Assembly (NCBI GenBank): GCA_005808665.1
Contig: SYLG01000013.1
Span: forward strand, 1 to 64,000
DNA from: Planctomycetia bacterium
GTDB lineage: Bacteria > Planctomycetota > Planctomycetia > Gemmatales > Gemmataceae
Reading direction: 5' to 3'
Length of the DNA stretch: 64,000 nt
The notes beneath the pieces were generated by a model. The model was not told where the DNA came from. It made no database searches and saw only the letters and a list, made by a program, of their open reading frames with translations. Of the stretch, positions 37,753-48,349 are shown one piece after another. Each line of letters opens with the position of its first letter. The first letter of the stretch is position 1. The position numbers and the translations under genes are program-made.

Positions 37753-39102
37753 TTATCCCTTGTTGTAATAGGTTCGTTCGATAAAGGTGGTGTCCACCAA
37801 CCCCTCCACAAATGCCATGTTTTGGAAAATGTCCCGAAGCAGGGGCAGTGTGGTTGCAATTCCCTCCACTTGAAACTCAGCCAAGGCCCGACGCATTCGA
37901 GCCACCGCCTGAGGTCGATCAGGGGCGTGCACCAACAACTTGGCAACCATGGAATCGTAATTCGAGGGAACCGTGTACCCAGCCGTGGCATGTGTGTCCA
38001 CCCGGACACCGGGTCCACCGGGCAATTGCCATTTTGTGATTTTTCCAGGCGATGGCCGGAAATTGTGGGCAGGATCCTCCGCGTTTATTCGCACCTCAAA
38101 CGATGCACCCCGATGAACAATTTCCTTTTGCGTGAAGGAAAGTTTTTCTCCGGCAGCGACCCGAATCATTTCTTTGATCAGGTCGACCCCTGTTACCAGT
38201 TCAGTAACCGGATGTTCCACCTGGATTCGGGTGTTGACTTCAATGAAGTAAAAATGGTTGTTTTTATCGACAAGGAATTCCACTGTTCCGGCGGAATAAT
38301 AGTTGGCCGCCTTGACTAACTTTATGGCGGCAGCACAAATCGCCTCCCGAACCGAGGTAGGCAAATGGGGGGCAGGAGATTCCTCCACCAGTTTTTGATG
38401 CCGTCGCTGAAGGCTACAATCCCTTTCCCAAAGGTGAACCAAATTACCATGTTGGTCACCTATTACCTGAACCTCGACATGGCGAGGTTGTTCTATGTAT
38501 TTTTCCATATAGACCGAACCGTCTTTGAAGGCACTCTCCGCCTCCTGGCTTGCGGAGGCCAAACCGGTCTTAAGGGCGATGTCATTATGGGCCACTCGCA
38601 TCCCGCGGCCTCCACCACCTGCAGAGGCCTTAATCAATACGGGATACCCCATTTGACCTGCCAATGCCACCGCTTCCTCCTCGGAGGCAATTAGGCCCTC
38701 CGAACCCGGAACGACTTTAACCCCCGAATTCATGGCCAACTTGCGAGCCTGGTTTTTGCTGCCAAGCTGACGCATGGCTTCATGGGGGGGGCCAATGAAT
38801 TCGATTTTGCAGGACCTACAAACCTCGGCAAAATGGGCATTTTCCGAGAGAAAACCGTATCCAGGATGAATCGCCTGAACATCCGCAATTTCGGCTGCAC
38901 TAATCAACCTGGGAATATTAAGGTAACTTTCAGACGCAAGGGCAGGACCAATACAAATGGCCTGATTCGCTAGGGAAAGATAGGGGGCTCCCCGATCCGC
39001 CTCCGAATAGACAGCAACCACCTCGATTCCCATTTCGCGGCAGGCCCGAATGATCCGAAGGGCTATTTCGCCGCGGTTGGCGACCATAATGCGCTGAAAC
39101 AT
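37753..39102 (-). CDS. accC: Acetyl-CoA carboxylase, biotin carboxylase subunit
   Basis: [58 protein letters not shown]. Confidence 0.97.
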   Translation of the reverse strand: MFQRIMVANRGEIALRIIRACREMGIEVVAVYSEADRGAPYLSLANQAICIGPALASESYLNIPRLISAAEIADVQAIHPGYGFLSENAHFAEVCRSCKIEFIGPPHEAMRQLGSKNQARKLAMNSGVKVVPGSEGLIASEEEAVALAGQMGYPVLIKASAGGGGRGMRVAHNDIALKTGLASASQEAESAFKDGSVYMEKYIEQPRHVEVQVIGDQHGNLVHLWERDCSLQRRHQKLVEESPAPHLPTSVREAICAAAIKLVKAANYYSAGTVEFLVDKNNHFYFIEVNTRIQVEHPVTELVTGVDLIKEMIRVAAGEKLSFTQKEIVHRGASFEVRINAEDPAHNFRPSPGKITKWQLPGGPGVRVDTHATAGYTVPSNYDSMVAKLLVHAPDRPQAVARMRRALAEFQVEGIATTLPLLRDIFQNMAFVEGLVDTTFIERTYYNKG

Positions 39103-39170
39103 GAAGCCTACCTACGGGTAAAAGGGCCAATATAAAGCAAATCTTGTTGGGGACTTTGGAATGGCAACTT

Positions 39171-39707
39171 CTAAGAAGGGTCTACACGGAATAATACTTG
39201 GCCGTATTCCACAGGTTGTTTATTCTCCACCAGGATTTCAACAATTGTACCCGTAATTTCCGCTTGGATTTCGTTAAAAATTTTCATGGCCTCGATTACG
39301 CAAACAACGCTATTTGGGGTGATCTTGGTACCCACCTCCGCATAGGGTTTGGAACCGGGTTTTTCTTGGGAATAATAGGTTCCCGGAGTCGGACTTTTGA
39401 TTTCAAGAAGTTTTTTGGAGGGTGCCGCAGGTTCCCTTGGCGGTATGGGGGATTCTTTTGCGGCGGAATGGGAAACAGGGACCGAAATCACCGGAGCATG
39501 GCCACTAGGTGCCCCCCGCCTTAATTTGAGGCTTCGTCCCTCATCCCCAAGTTCAATTTCCCAAAGCTCGTGCTCCTTCATCAGATTGACCAAATTGCGG
39601 ACCGTGTCCAAATCGAAAGGCCCGGCGGCCAAGGTCGGTTTTTTGCTCTCCGTCACGGCTTCCTTCTCCTGGTTTTTGGATTGCCGACTGGGGTTTCGTG
39701 CCATTGG
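39171..39707 (-). CDS. accB: Acetyl-CoA carboxylase biotin carboxyl carrier protein (ORF to 39773)
   Basis: VVCVIEAMKIFNEIQAEITGTIVEILVENKQPVEYGQVLFRV. Confidence 0.95.
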   Translation of the reverse strand, partial: PMARNPSRQSKNQEKEAVTESKKPTLAAGPFDLDTVRNLVNLMKEHELWEIELGDEGRSLKLRRGAPSGHAPVISVPVSHSAAKESPIPPREPAAPSKKLLEIKSPTPGTYYSQEKPGSKPYAEVGTKITPNSVVCVIEAMKIFNEIQAEITGTIVEILVENKQPVEYGQVLFRVDPS

Positions 39708-39939
39708 TTTTGGTCCCTGCTTATTAACTGTTAATGTTAAGAAATTCCTGATCTTTGGGCAGGGTATCGCCAAGGGGTAAGGGCAGGTTCTTTCCTGAAT
39801 AAACGAAAAAGCGCCCTGTTACCTCTACATGCGTTTACAAAAAATGGTGATGATGCGTTTTCCATTTTAAACGAAAACAGTGTTCCATTAGCATTCAGAA
39901 GGTAGGCCGGACCAAAAGGAAAGCATCCTAACGCCCTTC

Positions 39940-41196
39940 CTATTTGGATGGCGGCAAGGCGGAAACTGGTCCAACCGGAGCGGGACCATTGAATACCGGA
40001 GCGGGACCATTGAATCCTGCGGGATCATAGGGATCCTTGGGATCCTTGGGATCCTTGGGAAGAACAGTGGCAGGGCCGGTTTTGGTTTCCCCCGAAACCG
40101 GGTTTTCTGGTTTGGGCAAAGGGGAAACCGCAAACCCGGTAGTCCGAATATTGGATGGATTTATCAAACCCGGAGGAACCACTGCCTGGATCATTGTGCC
40201 TGAACCAAACCCTCCCGCAAGAGTAGTTTGGCCGAATTCATTTGGGGTACTGTAAATCGTGGCACGGATCCAATCCTCTAGCATTTTGAAGGCAGGAGTA
40301 CCCCGGTTGTGCAAGGGTGCCTGGGTTAAATCCCCGTGAACGCTTACCGATTTGACAAGGATGGGGCTGGCCCCAATTTGTTGGGGGGATACCTGACTTA
40401 AAACGGCAGCAAGGTTGTTTTGAAGAACCCGTTTGTTGGAACTGGAACCGCCATAAACCCGAACGAGTTTGAAGCTTCCACCCTTGCCTGTGGCATGACA
40501 GGAGGCACAACTATTCATTAGGAGTGGCTGTACTTTTTGACAAAACACCCCCAATGCCTCCGTAGAAACCTCGAAAGGAAGCGGGGCAATGCTTTCACTT
40601 GACGCCAAGGCAATGGGCTTTTCAGGAAAGAGCCGTTTCTCCTTCTCACGCCGTTCCATCTGTTCAATTACCATTTTGAGGCGCTTGCTGGCATCATGGT
40701 TAGGGCGAAGAACCAATGCCTCCTGAATCTGGATATGGGCTTCCGAAAGGAGGCCCCGGACTTGGGCCCATTGGGCCAATTTGAATCGTTCATCAGGGTC
40801 CTGAAGGTTTGTGCGCCGACTTAGGAATTCAAAAGCCTCCTTTTGATCCGCACAAAGGGCTAAAACCTGATGGATTGGGATTTGGGTTTCACCCACAGAG
40901 CGCCTGACTCTGTAAAAATCGGCGAATTTGTCAACCTCCCCCTCAATGGTTCGCTCGTTTTCCAAAAGGAGAACTTTGCCCGAACGAATGGGTTGGGCCA
41001 CTTGGACCGCCCCTTGGGCAGGGATCAAAATCGTGAGCATGAGTAGTGCGTTCATAGTGGCGTTCCTCATACCCTTTGAAACCATGGTGTCAAGACCAAA
41101 TGACCAAGATTTAAAAAAAATCGTTCGGATGGGACATCTGATACCGGGAATGCTTTGGTGCCGAAAAAGGAATGTGGTTTTTGGCCTTGAGTTCAA
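39940..41196 (-). CDS. Hypothetical secreted protein with a CxxCH (SCASCH) motif and C-terminal short repeats
   Basis: CQKVQPLLMNSCASCHATGKGGSFKLVRVYGG; (KDP)n and (FNGPAPV)2 near the C-terminus. Confidence 0.75.
   Translation of the reverse strand: MNSRPKTTFLFRHQSIPGIRCPIRTIFFKSWSFGLDTMVSKGMRNATMNALLMLTILIPAQGAVQVAQPIRSGKVLLLENERTIEGEVDKFADFYRVRRSVGETQIPIHQVLALCADQKEAFEFLSRRTNLQDPDERFKLAQWAQVRGLLSEAHIQIQEALVLRPNHDASKRLKMVIEQMERREKEKRLFPEKPIALASSESIAPLPFEVSTEALGVFCQKVQPLLMNSCASCHATGKGGSFKLVRVYGGSSSNKRVLQNNLAAVLSQVSPQQIGASPILVKSVSVHGDLTQAPLHNRGTPAFKMLEDWIRATIYSTPNEFGQTTLAGGFGSGTMIQAVVPPGLINPSNIRTTGFAVSPLPKPENPVSGETKTGPATVLPKDPKDPKDPYDPAGFNGPAPVFNGPAPVGPVSALPPSK
39974..40056. repeat. Short coding tandem repeats: 21 bp x2 (39974..40015) and 9 bp x4 (40021..40056)
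   Basis: accggagcgggaccattgaat x2 exact; gggatcata followed by gggatcctt x3. Confidence 0.9.
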
Positions 41197-41243
41197 GGTC
41201 CTCTGCAGGCTAAGAGCCCATTGAGGATCAGTCGAGAGGTTTC

Positions 41244-41528
41244 ATGGCAATCAAATGGACCAAATTTGGCATGAATTTTGGGCTTTGGACCCTTTGTTTG
41301 GTAATGTTTTGGGGCTGTTCCAGCCATAAGGATTACCTCAAGCCACCTCCCCAGCCGGAGGAATTTCGTTCTCCTCCTACCGAGGAAGCCCGTTTTAGCC
41401 GTCCGGTGGAATATCCCAGGGAACTTCTCAACGAAGATGCTTTGGCAAAAAAAGCAACCAAAATCCCTATTGGCGCCCTTCAGGGCGGCAAAGGTGGGTC
41501 GGCAGCCCCGGGTGGCATGTCTAACTAA
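41244..41528 (+). CDS. Small putative lipoprotein
   Basis: Signal peptide with MFWGC lipobox; PPPQPEEFRSPPTEEARFSRPVEYPRELLNED. Confidence 0.7.
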   Translation: MAIKWTKFGMNFGLWTLCLVMFWGCSSHKDYLKPPPQPEEFRSPPTEEARFSRPVEYPRELLNEDALAKKATKIPIGALQGGKGGSAAPGGMSN

Positions 41529-41737
41529 TTTGGCGGAAAAAGGTATTTGCTCAATGTTGATTGGGTATTTATCCCACGGTCCGTTTCGAAATTAACCCTT
41601 TCCCCCTAACCCGGTATTTGACTTGGCCTTTGCCAAGCTCCCTCCCTTTGGGATTAGGTGGCATCATCCTGCCAATTCTTGTAGTCTTTCATGAATTGTT
41701 ATTATATCGCCCTTTACCTCTTTCAGGATGACCCACC

Positions 41738-42559
41738 ATGAAGCTTGGACTGATCAATTCCGCCTGGGCCCAATCGGGGCTTGGTACCTCTTTTGGTATC
41801 CGAAAAACCAAGGAAATCGGTTTCGACACAATCGACATTTTTGCTGATCCGCTCGATATGGATGTCCGGGAAAAGTGTTTAATCAAACGCGAATGTGATC
41901 GTTTTGGCCTACCCATTGTCAGTATTTGTTGTGTTGCCGTTGGATTGATTGATTTTAATCCGTCGGTTTCCCGATTTCATCTCGACCGTGTGCTGAAATA
42001 TTTGGATTTGGCGTACGAATGGGATGCCCAAAACATTCTTCTTGTCCTCGGTGAATACATTTGGGAAAAACAGGTTATTTCGCCCAGGGAACAGTGGGAT
42101 TTGGCGGTGAAGCAAGTACGAATTATTGGGGAATATGCTGGAACCTTGGATCGTTCCATTGTGCTTGAATTGGAACCATTCAAGCTTTCGCTGATTCGGA
42201 ATGTAGACTCCATGTTGCAATTTCTGGAGGAGGTCAACCACCCGTGTGTCCGAGCCAATTTGGATATTTCGCATTTGTGCCTAAGCAAGGTGGCTCCAGC
42301 CGAAATTCGAAAATTAAAGAATCGGGTGGGCCATGTCCACATCAGCGACTGCAACGGATTGGTGCATGGAGATTTACCCCCTGGTAAGGGGATAGTGGAC
42401 TTTCAGGGTTACCTGGGCGAATTGAAAAACCTGCAAGTGGAGGGAGTGATCAGCATCGAATTGGAGTATTCTCCAGAACCTGAAAAAATTGTCGAATGGG
42501 TCACCGAAGCTTATACCTCAACCGACCAACTCATGCGGCTCCACGGGCTACGGGACTAG
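41738..42559 (+). CDS. Sugar phosphate isomerase/epimerase (TIM barrel)
   Basis: LISLRNVDSMLQFLEEV-type layout, ANLDISHLCLSKVAPAEIRKL, VGHVHISDCNG, VEGVISIELEY. Confidence 0.85.
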   Translation: MKLGLINSAWAQSGLGTSFGIRKTKEIGFDTIDIFADPLDMDVREKCLIKRECDRFGLPIVSICCVAVGLIDFNPSVSRFHLDRVLKYLDLAYEWDAQNILLVLGEYIWEKQVISPREQWDLAVKQVRIIGEYAGTLDRSIVLELEPFKLSLIRNVDSMLQFLEEVNHPCVRANLDISHLCLSKVAPAEIRKLKNRVGHVHISDCNGLVHGDLPPGKGIVDFQGYLGELKNLQVEGVISIELEYSPEPEKIVEWVTEAYTSTDQLMRLHGLRD

Positions 42560-42666
42560 GGAGGATATGAGGGAAAAATCCCTGCCATTGGAGCGGCAAT
42601 AAACTGTTCAATTCCTAAACTTATGTATGAACACCCCCCTTGTTTCCCCTTTCCCCCAGGAATACC

Positions 42667-43554
42667 ATGTTTGCGAAATTGGGACGATTCACACCACTCA
42701 TTGTCCTTCTTGTTTGTAGCCAATCCAGCTTTGCGGCGGAGAAAATCCGGGTCCTTTTGGTCGATGGCCAAAACAACCACAATTGGCGATCAACCTCGCC
42801 CATTATCAAAGCGTCCCTGGAAACAACCGGGAAATTCACCGTGGATGTTACCTCAAACCTTTCTGAAAAAGAGAAGGACAAACCGGGTTCCATCAGCCCA
42901 AAGATTGCCTTCCCACCCCTTTTGGAAAACTATGATGTTGTGGTGAGTAATTACAATGGGGCCTCGTGGCCCAATTCCTTTAATACGGATCTTGAAAGCC
43001 GCCTTAAGGAAGGAAAAATTGGCCTGGTTATCATACATGCCGCCAACAATGCCTTTGGCGGATGGAAAGAATACAACCAGATGATCGGTATGGGGTGGCG
43101 GGACAAGGGTTTTGGAAAAAGGGTTAAAGTGGATGATCAGGGCCAGGCCGAGGTCATACCCAAAGGACAAGGGGATAGTACAGGTCACCGGTATACAGGC
43201 GTTTTTACCGTGGTGGTTCGGGATACGGAGCATCCCATTACCAAGGGTATGCCCAAGGAATGGGCTCATCCAAGGGATGAACTCTATGATAATCTGCGAG
43301 GACCTGCCGAAAATCTGAATATCCTTGCAACATCCTTTTCCCCCGGAACCAAAACCCATGAACCGATGATCTTCACTATTTCCTATGGCAAAGGGCGTGT
43401 ATTTCACACGCCGTTAGGTCACGATGCCGGAGCCATGGGATGTGCTGGATTTCAGGCCACTGTGGAACGAGGAACCGAATGGGCTGCCACGGGAAAAGTT
43501 AGCCAGAAACTCCCTTCCGATTTCCCAACGGAAAAAGTTTCACTCCGGAAATAG
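42667..43554 (+). CDS. ThuA domain-containing secreted protein (ORF from 42640)
   Basis: RVLLVDGQNNHNWRSTSPIIKASLE, GLVIIHAANNAFGGWKEYNQMIGMGWR, YGKGRVFHTPLGHD. Confidence 0.88.
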   Translation: MFAKLGRFTPLIVLLVCSQSSFAAEKIRVLLVDGQNNHNWRSTSPIIKASLETTGKFTVDVTSNLSEKEKDKPGSISPKIAFPPLLENYDVVVSNYNGASWPNSFNTDLESRLKEGKIGLVIIHAANNAFGGWKEYNQMIGMGWRDKGFGKRVKVDDQGQAEVIPKGQGDSTGHRYTGVFTVVVRDTEHPITKGMPKEWAHPRDELYDNLRGPAENLNILATSFSPGTKTHEPMIFTISYGKGRVFHTPLGHDAGAMGCAGFQATVERGTEWAATGKVSQKLPSDFPTEKVSLRK

Positions 43555-43563
43555 GATTTCCAA

Positions 43564-43615
43564 TAACATTAATGGCCAGGAATTGGGAACTTTCAATTCC
43601 TGGCCATTAATGTTA
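43564..43615. repeat. Perfect 22-bp inverted repeat with 8-nt loop
   Basis: taacattaatggccaggaattg-ggaacttt-caattcctggccattaatgtta, 10 nt after the ThuA stop. Confidence 0.97.
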
Positions 43616-43966
43616 ACCCAGGGTACGGAAGTTATTACCCTTTTAATACTTCAGCAAACTATACATGACCCCAAAACCAAAAGTCCTTTGAAAAGCAGTC
43701 GGACCCAGTCGCCGATCCTTTTTGAGCGGGGCCATATCTTGTGAGGCATGTGGTGAGGGCTCATTGGCCTTTTCGACAGGATGATCAGGAATTCCTGCTC
43801 AAATAGCATACCTCAAAAAAATGGTCCACTCGATTCCATTGCCATAAAATTTTTTTGGACAGGTTTGGTATAGGCCAACTACTCCAAACCGGCCGGGATT
43901 CGCTTTCAGGACTTAATTCTGATTTGGGTTTTCTTTCCAAAGTTCAACCCGCATCGATCCCTTGGC

Positions 43967-45598
43967 TTGAAATGGCTCCCTTGGGAGGTGATTATGAATT
44001 CCTATGTGGTTTTTCTTGGCTTAGCTTTTGTATTCACCTCACCGAATGTCCAAGGCCAAACGGAAGACCGTTGGAAAGGAGATGGGGGTAAAACCATTTC
44101 AAAAACCAATCCAACAGTACAAACCGGATTCCAATTACGATCAGCTTTTAATAATGATGTCCTTTTTGCAGGAGTTGCAAAGGTTGAAATAACCAACAAG
44201 GATGCCCTAAAAATAAACGATCCACTTTTTGTAAAGGCCCTTGTCCTTAAAAAGCGTGATATCCATGTCGTTTTAGTAACAGTAGATGCCGTTGCTATTG
44301 GCGGCATTGGTTCCATTGGCAATGACTTCCTCGCCAAGGTTCGGACTAAAATCCAAAGGGAATTGGGCATTCCTCCCTTGCAGGTGGTAGTAAATGCCAG
44401 CCACTGTCATGGCGTGGTATGTAATGATGTGGACTTGAAGACCTTTGAGGCCGTTAAAAAAGCTTCAGAAAATATGGTCCCGGTAATGGTGGGCGTTGGT
44501 TCGGGCCAAGAAACCAGGGTAAGTGAAAACCGACGCCTTCGGCTAAAAAATGGCATGGAAACCGATGTTCGCCATGCCTACTCCCTGCCGCCCGATGAGG
44601 ATGTAGCCGGGATCGGATTGGTGGATCCTGAGATAGGAATTTTGCGGCTCGACACCGCCAATGGCCAGACACTGGCGGTTGTTTACAACTTTGCCTGCCA
44701 TCCCATAATGGGGGTCCCGTCCGGAGAAAATACTGCGGATATTGTTGGTTTTGCATCGGCGGTGATCGAAAACAGCCTGGGCCCCAAAACAATGGCATTT
44801 TTTACTCAGGGGTGTGCGGGTGACATCAATCCTGTTCAATATAAAGAGGTCGACCAACCCCGAAATGCGGAACCCCTAGGCAATAAGTTGGGCCTTAGTG
44901 TGGTGCGAGCGGCCAGGAGTATCATCTGTACTCCCAATCCCCAATTACGCATTCGATGTGAATCAATTCAACTTCCAAGGGCGGATTTAACTGAGCCCAT
45001 TGAAGCCTTGGTTTTGGAACAAAATCGACTTTTGAATTCACTTCAGGGAACGAGTCTGAATCTCAAAACTTTTATGCCATTGATGGTGAAATACCAACTT
45101 TCCCCACTATATCCTTCCTCCTATTCCCATCGTTATATGCTTGAAAAAGAATGGGGTAATAGTGACCTTGGCAAATTGGACGAAACCAATCGCCAAAACA
45201 TGAAACTCTACATTCAAAATATCCTTACGATGGAGCAGCTAACCCGTTTGCAAACCAATTTGGCCCTTTTGAGAAAACATAATGCAAGCAATTTGGCAGC
45301 GGCACGCAAACCCCTCGAAGCGGAAATGGTGGCTTTGCGCATAGGAAAATTTGTTTTGGTAACATTTCCCGGGGAACTTACGGTGGAAATTGGCTTAAAC
45401 ATCAAAAAAAAATCGCCCTACCCAAAAACCTTCGTAGCCGGTTACACGAACGGGTATATTTTCTACACACCCACGGCAAAACAGCTTAAAAATAGAGGCA
45501 ATGCACAGGAGGATAGCGATTGCCTTCTTGCTCCTGAATGGCAAAATATGTTTGAGGAAAAGGTTGCCACGATGCTCAAGCAACTGGGAAATGAATAA
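43967..45598 (+). CDS. Neutral/alkaline ceramidase N-terminal domain-like protein
   Basis: VFAGVAKVEITNKD, VVVNASHCHGVV, VVYNFACHPIMGVP, FTQGCAGDINPVQY. Confidence 0.78.
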   Translation: MKWLPWEVIMNSYVVFLGLAFVFTSPNVQGQTEDRWKGDGGKTISKTNPTVQTGFQLRSAFNNDVLFAGVAKVEITNKDALKINDPLFVKALVLKKRDIHVVLVTVDAVAIGGIGSIGNDFLAKVRTKIQRELGIPPLQVVVNASHCHGVVCNDVDLKTFEAVKKASENMVPVMVGVGSGQETRVSENRRLRLKNGMETDVRHAYSLPPDEDVAGIGLVDPEIGILRLDTANGQTLAVVYNFACHPIMGVPSGENTADIVGFASAVIENSLGPKTMAFFTQGCAGDINPVQYKEVDQPRNAEPLGNKLGLSVVRAARSIICTPNPQLRIRCESIQLPRADLTEPIEALVLEQNRLLNSLQGTSLNLKTFMPLMVKYQLSPLYPSSYSHRYMLEKEWGNSDLGKLDETNRQNMKLYIQNILTMEQLTRLQTNLALLRKHNASNLAAARKPLEAEMVALRIGKFVLVTFPGELTVEIGLNIKKKSPYPKTFVAGYTNGYIFYTPTAKQLKNRGNAQEDSDCLLAPEWQNMFEEKVATMLKQLGNE

Positions 45599-45729
45599 TT
45601 ACTGATTGAGGGTGGCCCCTTGAAAAACAGACATTTGGCGACCTGCCACCTTATGGCAAGGGTCCATGACAACTCTGTTAGGTCCCACTTGGTATCAATA
45701 AAACCAAACCCCATTTATATCGGGCTGAA

Positions 45730-47151
45730 ATGATCACTCAGGTGAAAACTCAAAATATAATGGAGCCTCCATGGTGGTTGGCCATGATCCTTTGTGCCAT
45801 GGCAGGCGGCATGGGATGGGGAATTCGTGGGCAATACGGGCATGAAACCGGAGCGATGATTGCCGGAATGCTTGTGTCCGCCGTGGTTGCCTTGCTCTTT
45901 TGCCGTGATTTCGGGGGACTTGCCACAACCAGAGCAATGGCTTATTGCACCATTGGGATAGGAATAGGTGGATCCATGACCTATGCCCAAATTGTGGGCC
46001 AAACCCAAAAACTTCCAAATATCGGTAACTGGGTCCAATGGCGGTTGGGAATGGTTGGACTTGCCGTTACAGGGGGTATCTGGATTGGTTTTGCGGGACT
46101 ATTCCTTGGTATGGGTCTTGGCGGGGTTCGTTATTCCCGTTTGGAAATACTTTTGATTATGGTTGGTTTGCCTTTCCTATATTTTGCCGGTGTTTTGGTG
46201 TTCAATTCCCCGTTTGATCCCCAAAATGGCAAGCTTCCATCGATTTATTTTTCAAACTCCGTCGATAAACCCAGGTTTGAATGTTGGGGGGGCCTGCTTT
46301 TTGCTTTAATCGGGTTAGTCCTATATGTTGGCCTCATTCGAAACGATGCCCTGGCTTGGCGATTGGCTTTCATTGGAATCCTGGGTGGAGTGATTGGTTT
46401 TCCCGGAGGCCAATGCTTGCAATCCTGGCATGCCTGGAATATCGATGGATTTCGGGGTGGTGAATGGGCCAAATGGGACCCAATAATCAATTGGTGGAAT
46501 CTCATGGAAACCACCTTTGGCTTGATTATGGGAGCTGTTATTGGCCTTGGTGTTTGGTTTAACCGGGCTTTGATCCGACCTGAATACCCAAAAGAAGCTA
46601 ATTTCCAACCTTTTTTATGGGATGCCATCCTATTCCTGACCCACTTTATCCTGTTAGGATTATCGGAATTTTTTTCTGTCCCCTATGTAAGGGAGTTTTA
46701 TGGTCTGGGATTGGGAATGGCGATCCTGCCGATGGTAGCATGCACCCAATCCCGCCTTTGGCCGACCTTGTTGCTTGGGCCAATTCTTGTCATGCCGATT
46801 GCGGGAAAAACACTTCGGAGGCTAACTTTTGAAGGTGGAGGTTCCATCCCGGAGGGTTGGACCCTCTATTTTGGTTTGCCTATGGCCCTTTCATTCCTTT
46901 TTTGTGGGTTGCTTGGATTATCCCTGAAACGGGGTTGGAGGGGTGACAAAGCAGGGGCCTTCACCTTGCTTTTTGGTTCATGGATCTTTTTTGTACTAAA
47001 CTTTGCCTTTTTTGAAACCCCTTGGCCATGGAAAAACTGGACCTACCGAACCCCAAGTGCCCTTGTTTTTTTCTTCTGCCTGACATGCCTTTCTGGAGCT
47101 TGTTTGCTGGTGGGAAACTTGAAACAAACCAAAAGCCAACCGGAGGAGTAG
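45730..47151 (+). CDS. Conserved multi-pass membrane protein of unknown function
   Basis: About 12 hydrophobic segments; Gly-rich MAGGMGWGIRGQYGHETGAMIAG N-terminus. Confidence 0.75.
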   Translation: MITQVKTQNIMEPPWWLAMILCAMAGGMGWGIRGQYGHETGAMIAGMLVSAVVALLFCRDFGGLATTRAMAYCTIGIGIGGSMTYAQIVGQTQKLPNIGNWVQWRLGMVGLAVTGGIWIGFAGLFLGMGLGGVRYSRLEILLIMVGLPFLYFAGVLVFNSPFDPQNGKLPSIYFSNSVDKPRFECWGGLLFALIGLVLYVGLIRNDALAWRLAFIGILGGVIGFPGGQCLQSWHAWNIDGFRGGEWAKWDPIINWWNLMETTFGLIMGAVIGLGVWFNRALIRPEYPKEANFQPFLWDAILFLTHFILLGLSEFFSVPYVREFYGLGLGMAILPMVACTQSRLWPTLLLGPILVMPIAGKTLRRLTFEGGGSIPEGWTLYFGLPMALSFLFCGLLGLSLKRGWRGDKAGAFTLLFGSWIFFVLNFAFFETPWPWKNWTYRTPSALVFFFCLTCLSGACLLVGNLKQTKSQPEE

Positions 47152-47175
47152 TTGGCCTAAGGATTGGATGGGTCC

Positions 47176-48075
47176 TTATTTGACAGGGACCCATTTTTTC
47201 ACAAAGTTAACACAATCGGTGATTTCAGGCAACGACTTTTCCCAATTGTGTTCATACTCGATAGAAACCGGGCCATCCATTCCTTGTGCCCTATATTCCG
47301 CAAGGATTCCTGCAATATCCGCATTGCCGTTACCAAAGGGCATATCGTGAAGTTTTTCACCCAAATCCTTGAGGTGGCTGGAGACCACCCGGCCATTTAA
47401 AATTTTTATGCAATCGACGGGTTTTAACCCGGAGCGGATCCAATGCCCAGTATCGGCACAGGCACCAATCCTCTTGTCCCGTCCCCTTACCATTTCCAAA
47501 ACCCAGTTGGGGTCCCAATGTTTATAGTTGGGATTATTGGCCCGCCTTGGATGATTATGCAGCCCTACCTTGATGTCATATTCCTTTACCAGTTTTTCAA
47601 TGGTATCAAAGGCATCCGGGGCCCCTTCCGTATTGATAACCCGTATCCCCATGTCCTTGGCAAAATCAAAAACCTTGCGACTCTCTTTTTCGTTTGCTGG
47701 CAATCCGACAACGCCATAGGCCACAACCAAAAGGCCATTCTTTTTCAGTTGTTCTTTGATGTAAACCCGATCCTCCAAAGGGGAATCATGGCTAAACCCT
47801 TTGGGGTTGGCCTTGGATAACTTTTGCCCAGGATAAAACTCAATAACCTTGGCGCCGGACGCTGCGGTTTTCTCTATCGCCTCGGATAAAGAAAAAAGAC
47901 GAAAGGAATACGCCTGGCATCCAAGCGCAACTCCATTGATCCGGTTGGAATCAGGAACAGGGTCGGCGGCAAGGGAGGCCGAGGCCCCAAGAATAAAAGT
48001 CGCTAGGGATAGTAAAAAACGCATTACAGGAAACTCCAGGGGTGTTTGCGTGCCGGGGAGATTGGCTTGGCACAT
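47176..48075 (-). CDS. Secreted sugar phosphate isomerase/epimerase-like TIM barrel protein
   Basis: Signal peptide; GCQAYSFRLFSLSEAIEKTAASGAKVIEFYPGQ, GLHNHPRRANNPNYKHWDP, SHLKDLGEK. Confidence 0.85.
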   Translation of the reverse strand: MCQANLPGTQTPLEFPVMRFLLSLATFILGASASLAADPVPDSNRINGVALGCQAYSFRLFSLSEAIEKTAASGAKVIEFYPGQKLSKANPKGFSHDSPLEDRVYIKEQLKKNGLLVVAYGVVGLPANEKESRKVFDFAKDMGIRVINTEGAPDAFDTIEKLVKEYDIKVGLHNHPRRANNPNYKHWDPNWVLEMVRGRDKRIGACADTGHWIRSGLKPVDCIKILNGRVVSSHLKDLGEKLHDMPFGNGNADIAGILAEYRAQGMDGPVSIEYEHNWEKSLPEITDCVNFVKKWVPVK

Positions 48076-48349
48076 ATTCTATTTTGGGAAACTTTGCGAC
48101 AATTAAAAGGTAATGGCCAGTGAGTCAGCCACCCGAATTTTGTTAAATGGTTCTCGAACTTTTCCTGAAAGACCGGGAAAAGCCCCGAATCGGCACTTAA
48201 GGTCAGATTGACCGGAATGCCTTTTCGTACCAGTCCCCCCCCAGTATTGGGCAATCCCATAAAAATTCGCAACCTTTCCCAAGACATTTAATCCGTAAAC
48301 ATCCAATGATTACACTTTGTTCGTTTCCAATTGTTACCAATCCATCCCC

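Noticed and set aside
37230-38018. 262-aa minus-strand ORF
   Set aside because: Overlaps the cytochrome-like gene, terminator and accC in the wrong frame; no family signature.
40021-40056. Possible iteron/DnaA-type repeat array
   Set aside because: 9-bp units are in frame and encode DP(K/Y); best explained as coding tandem repeat.
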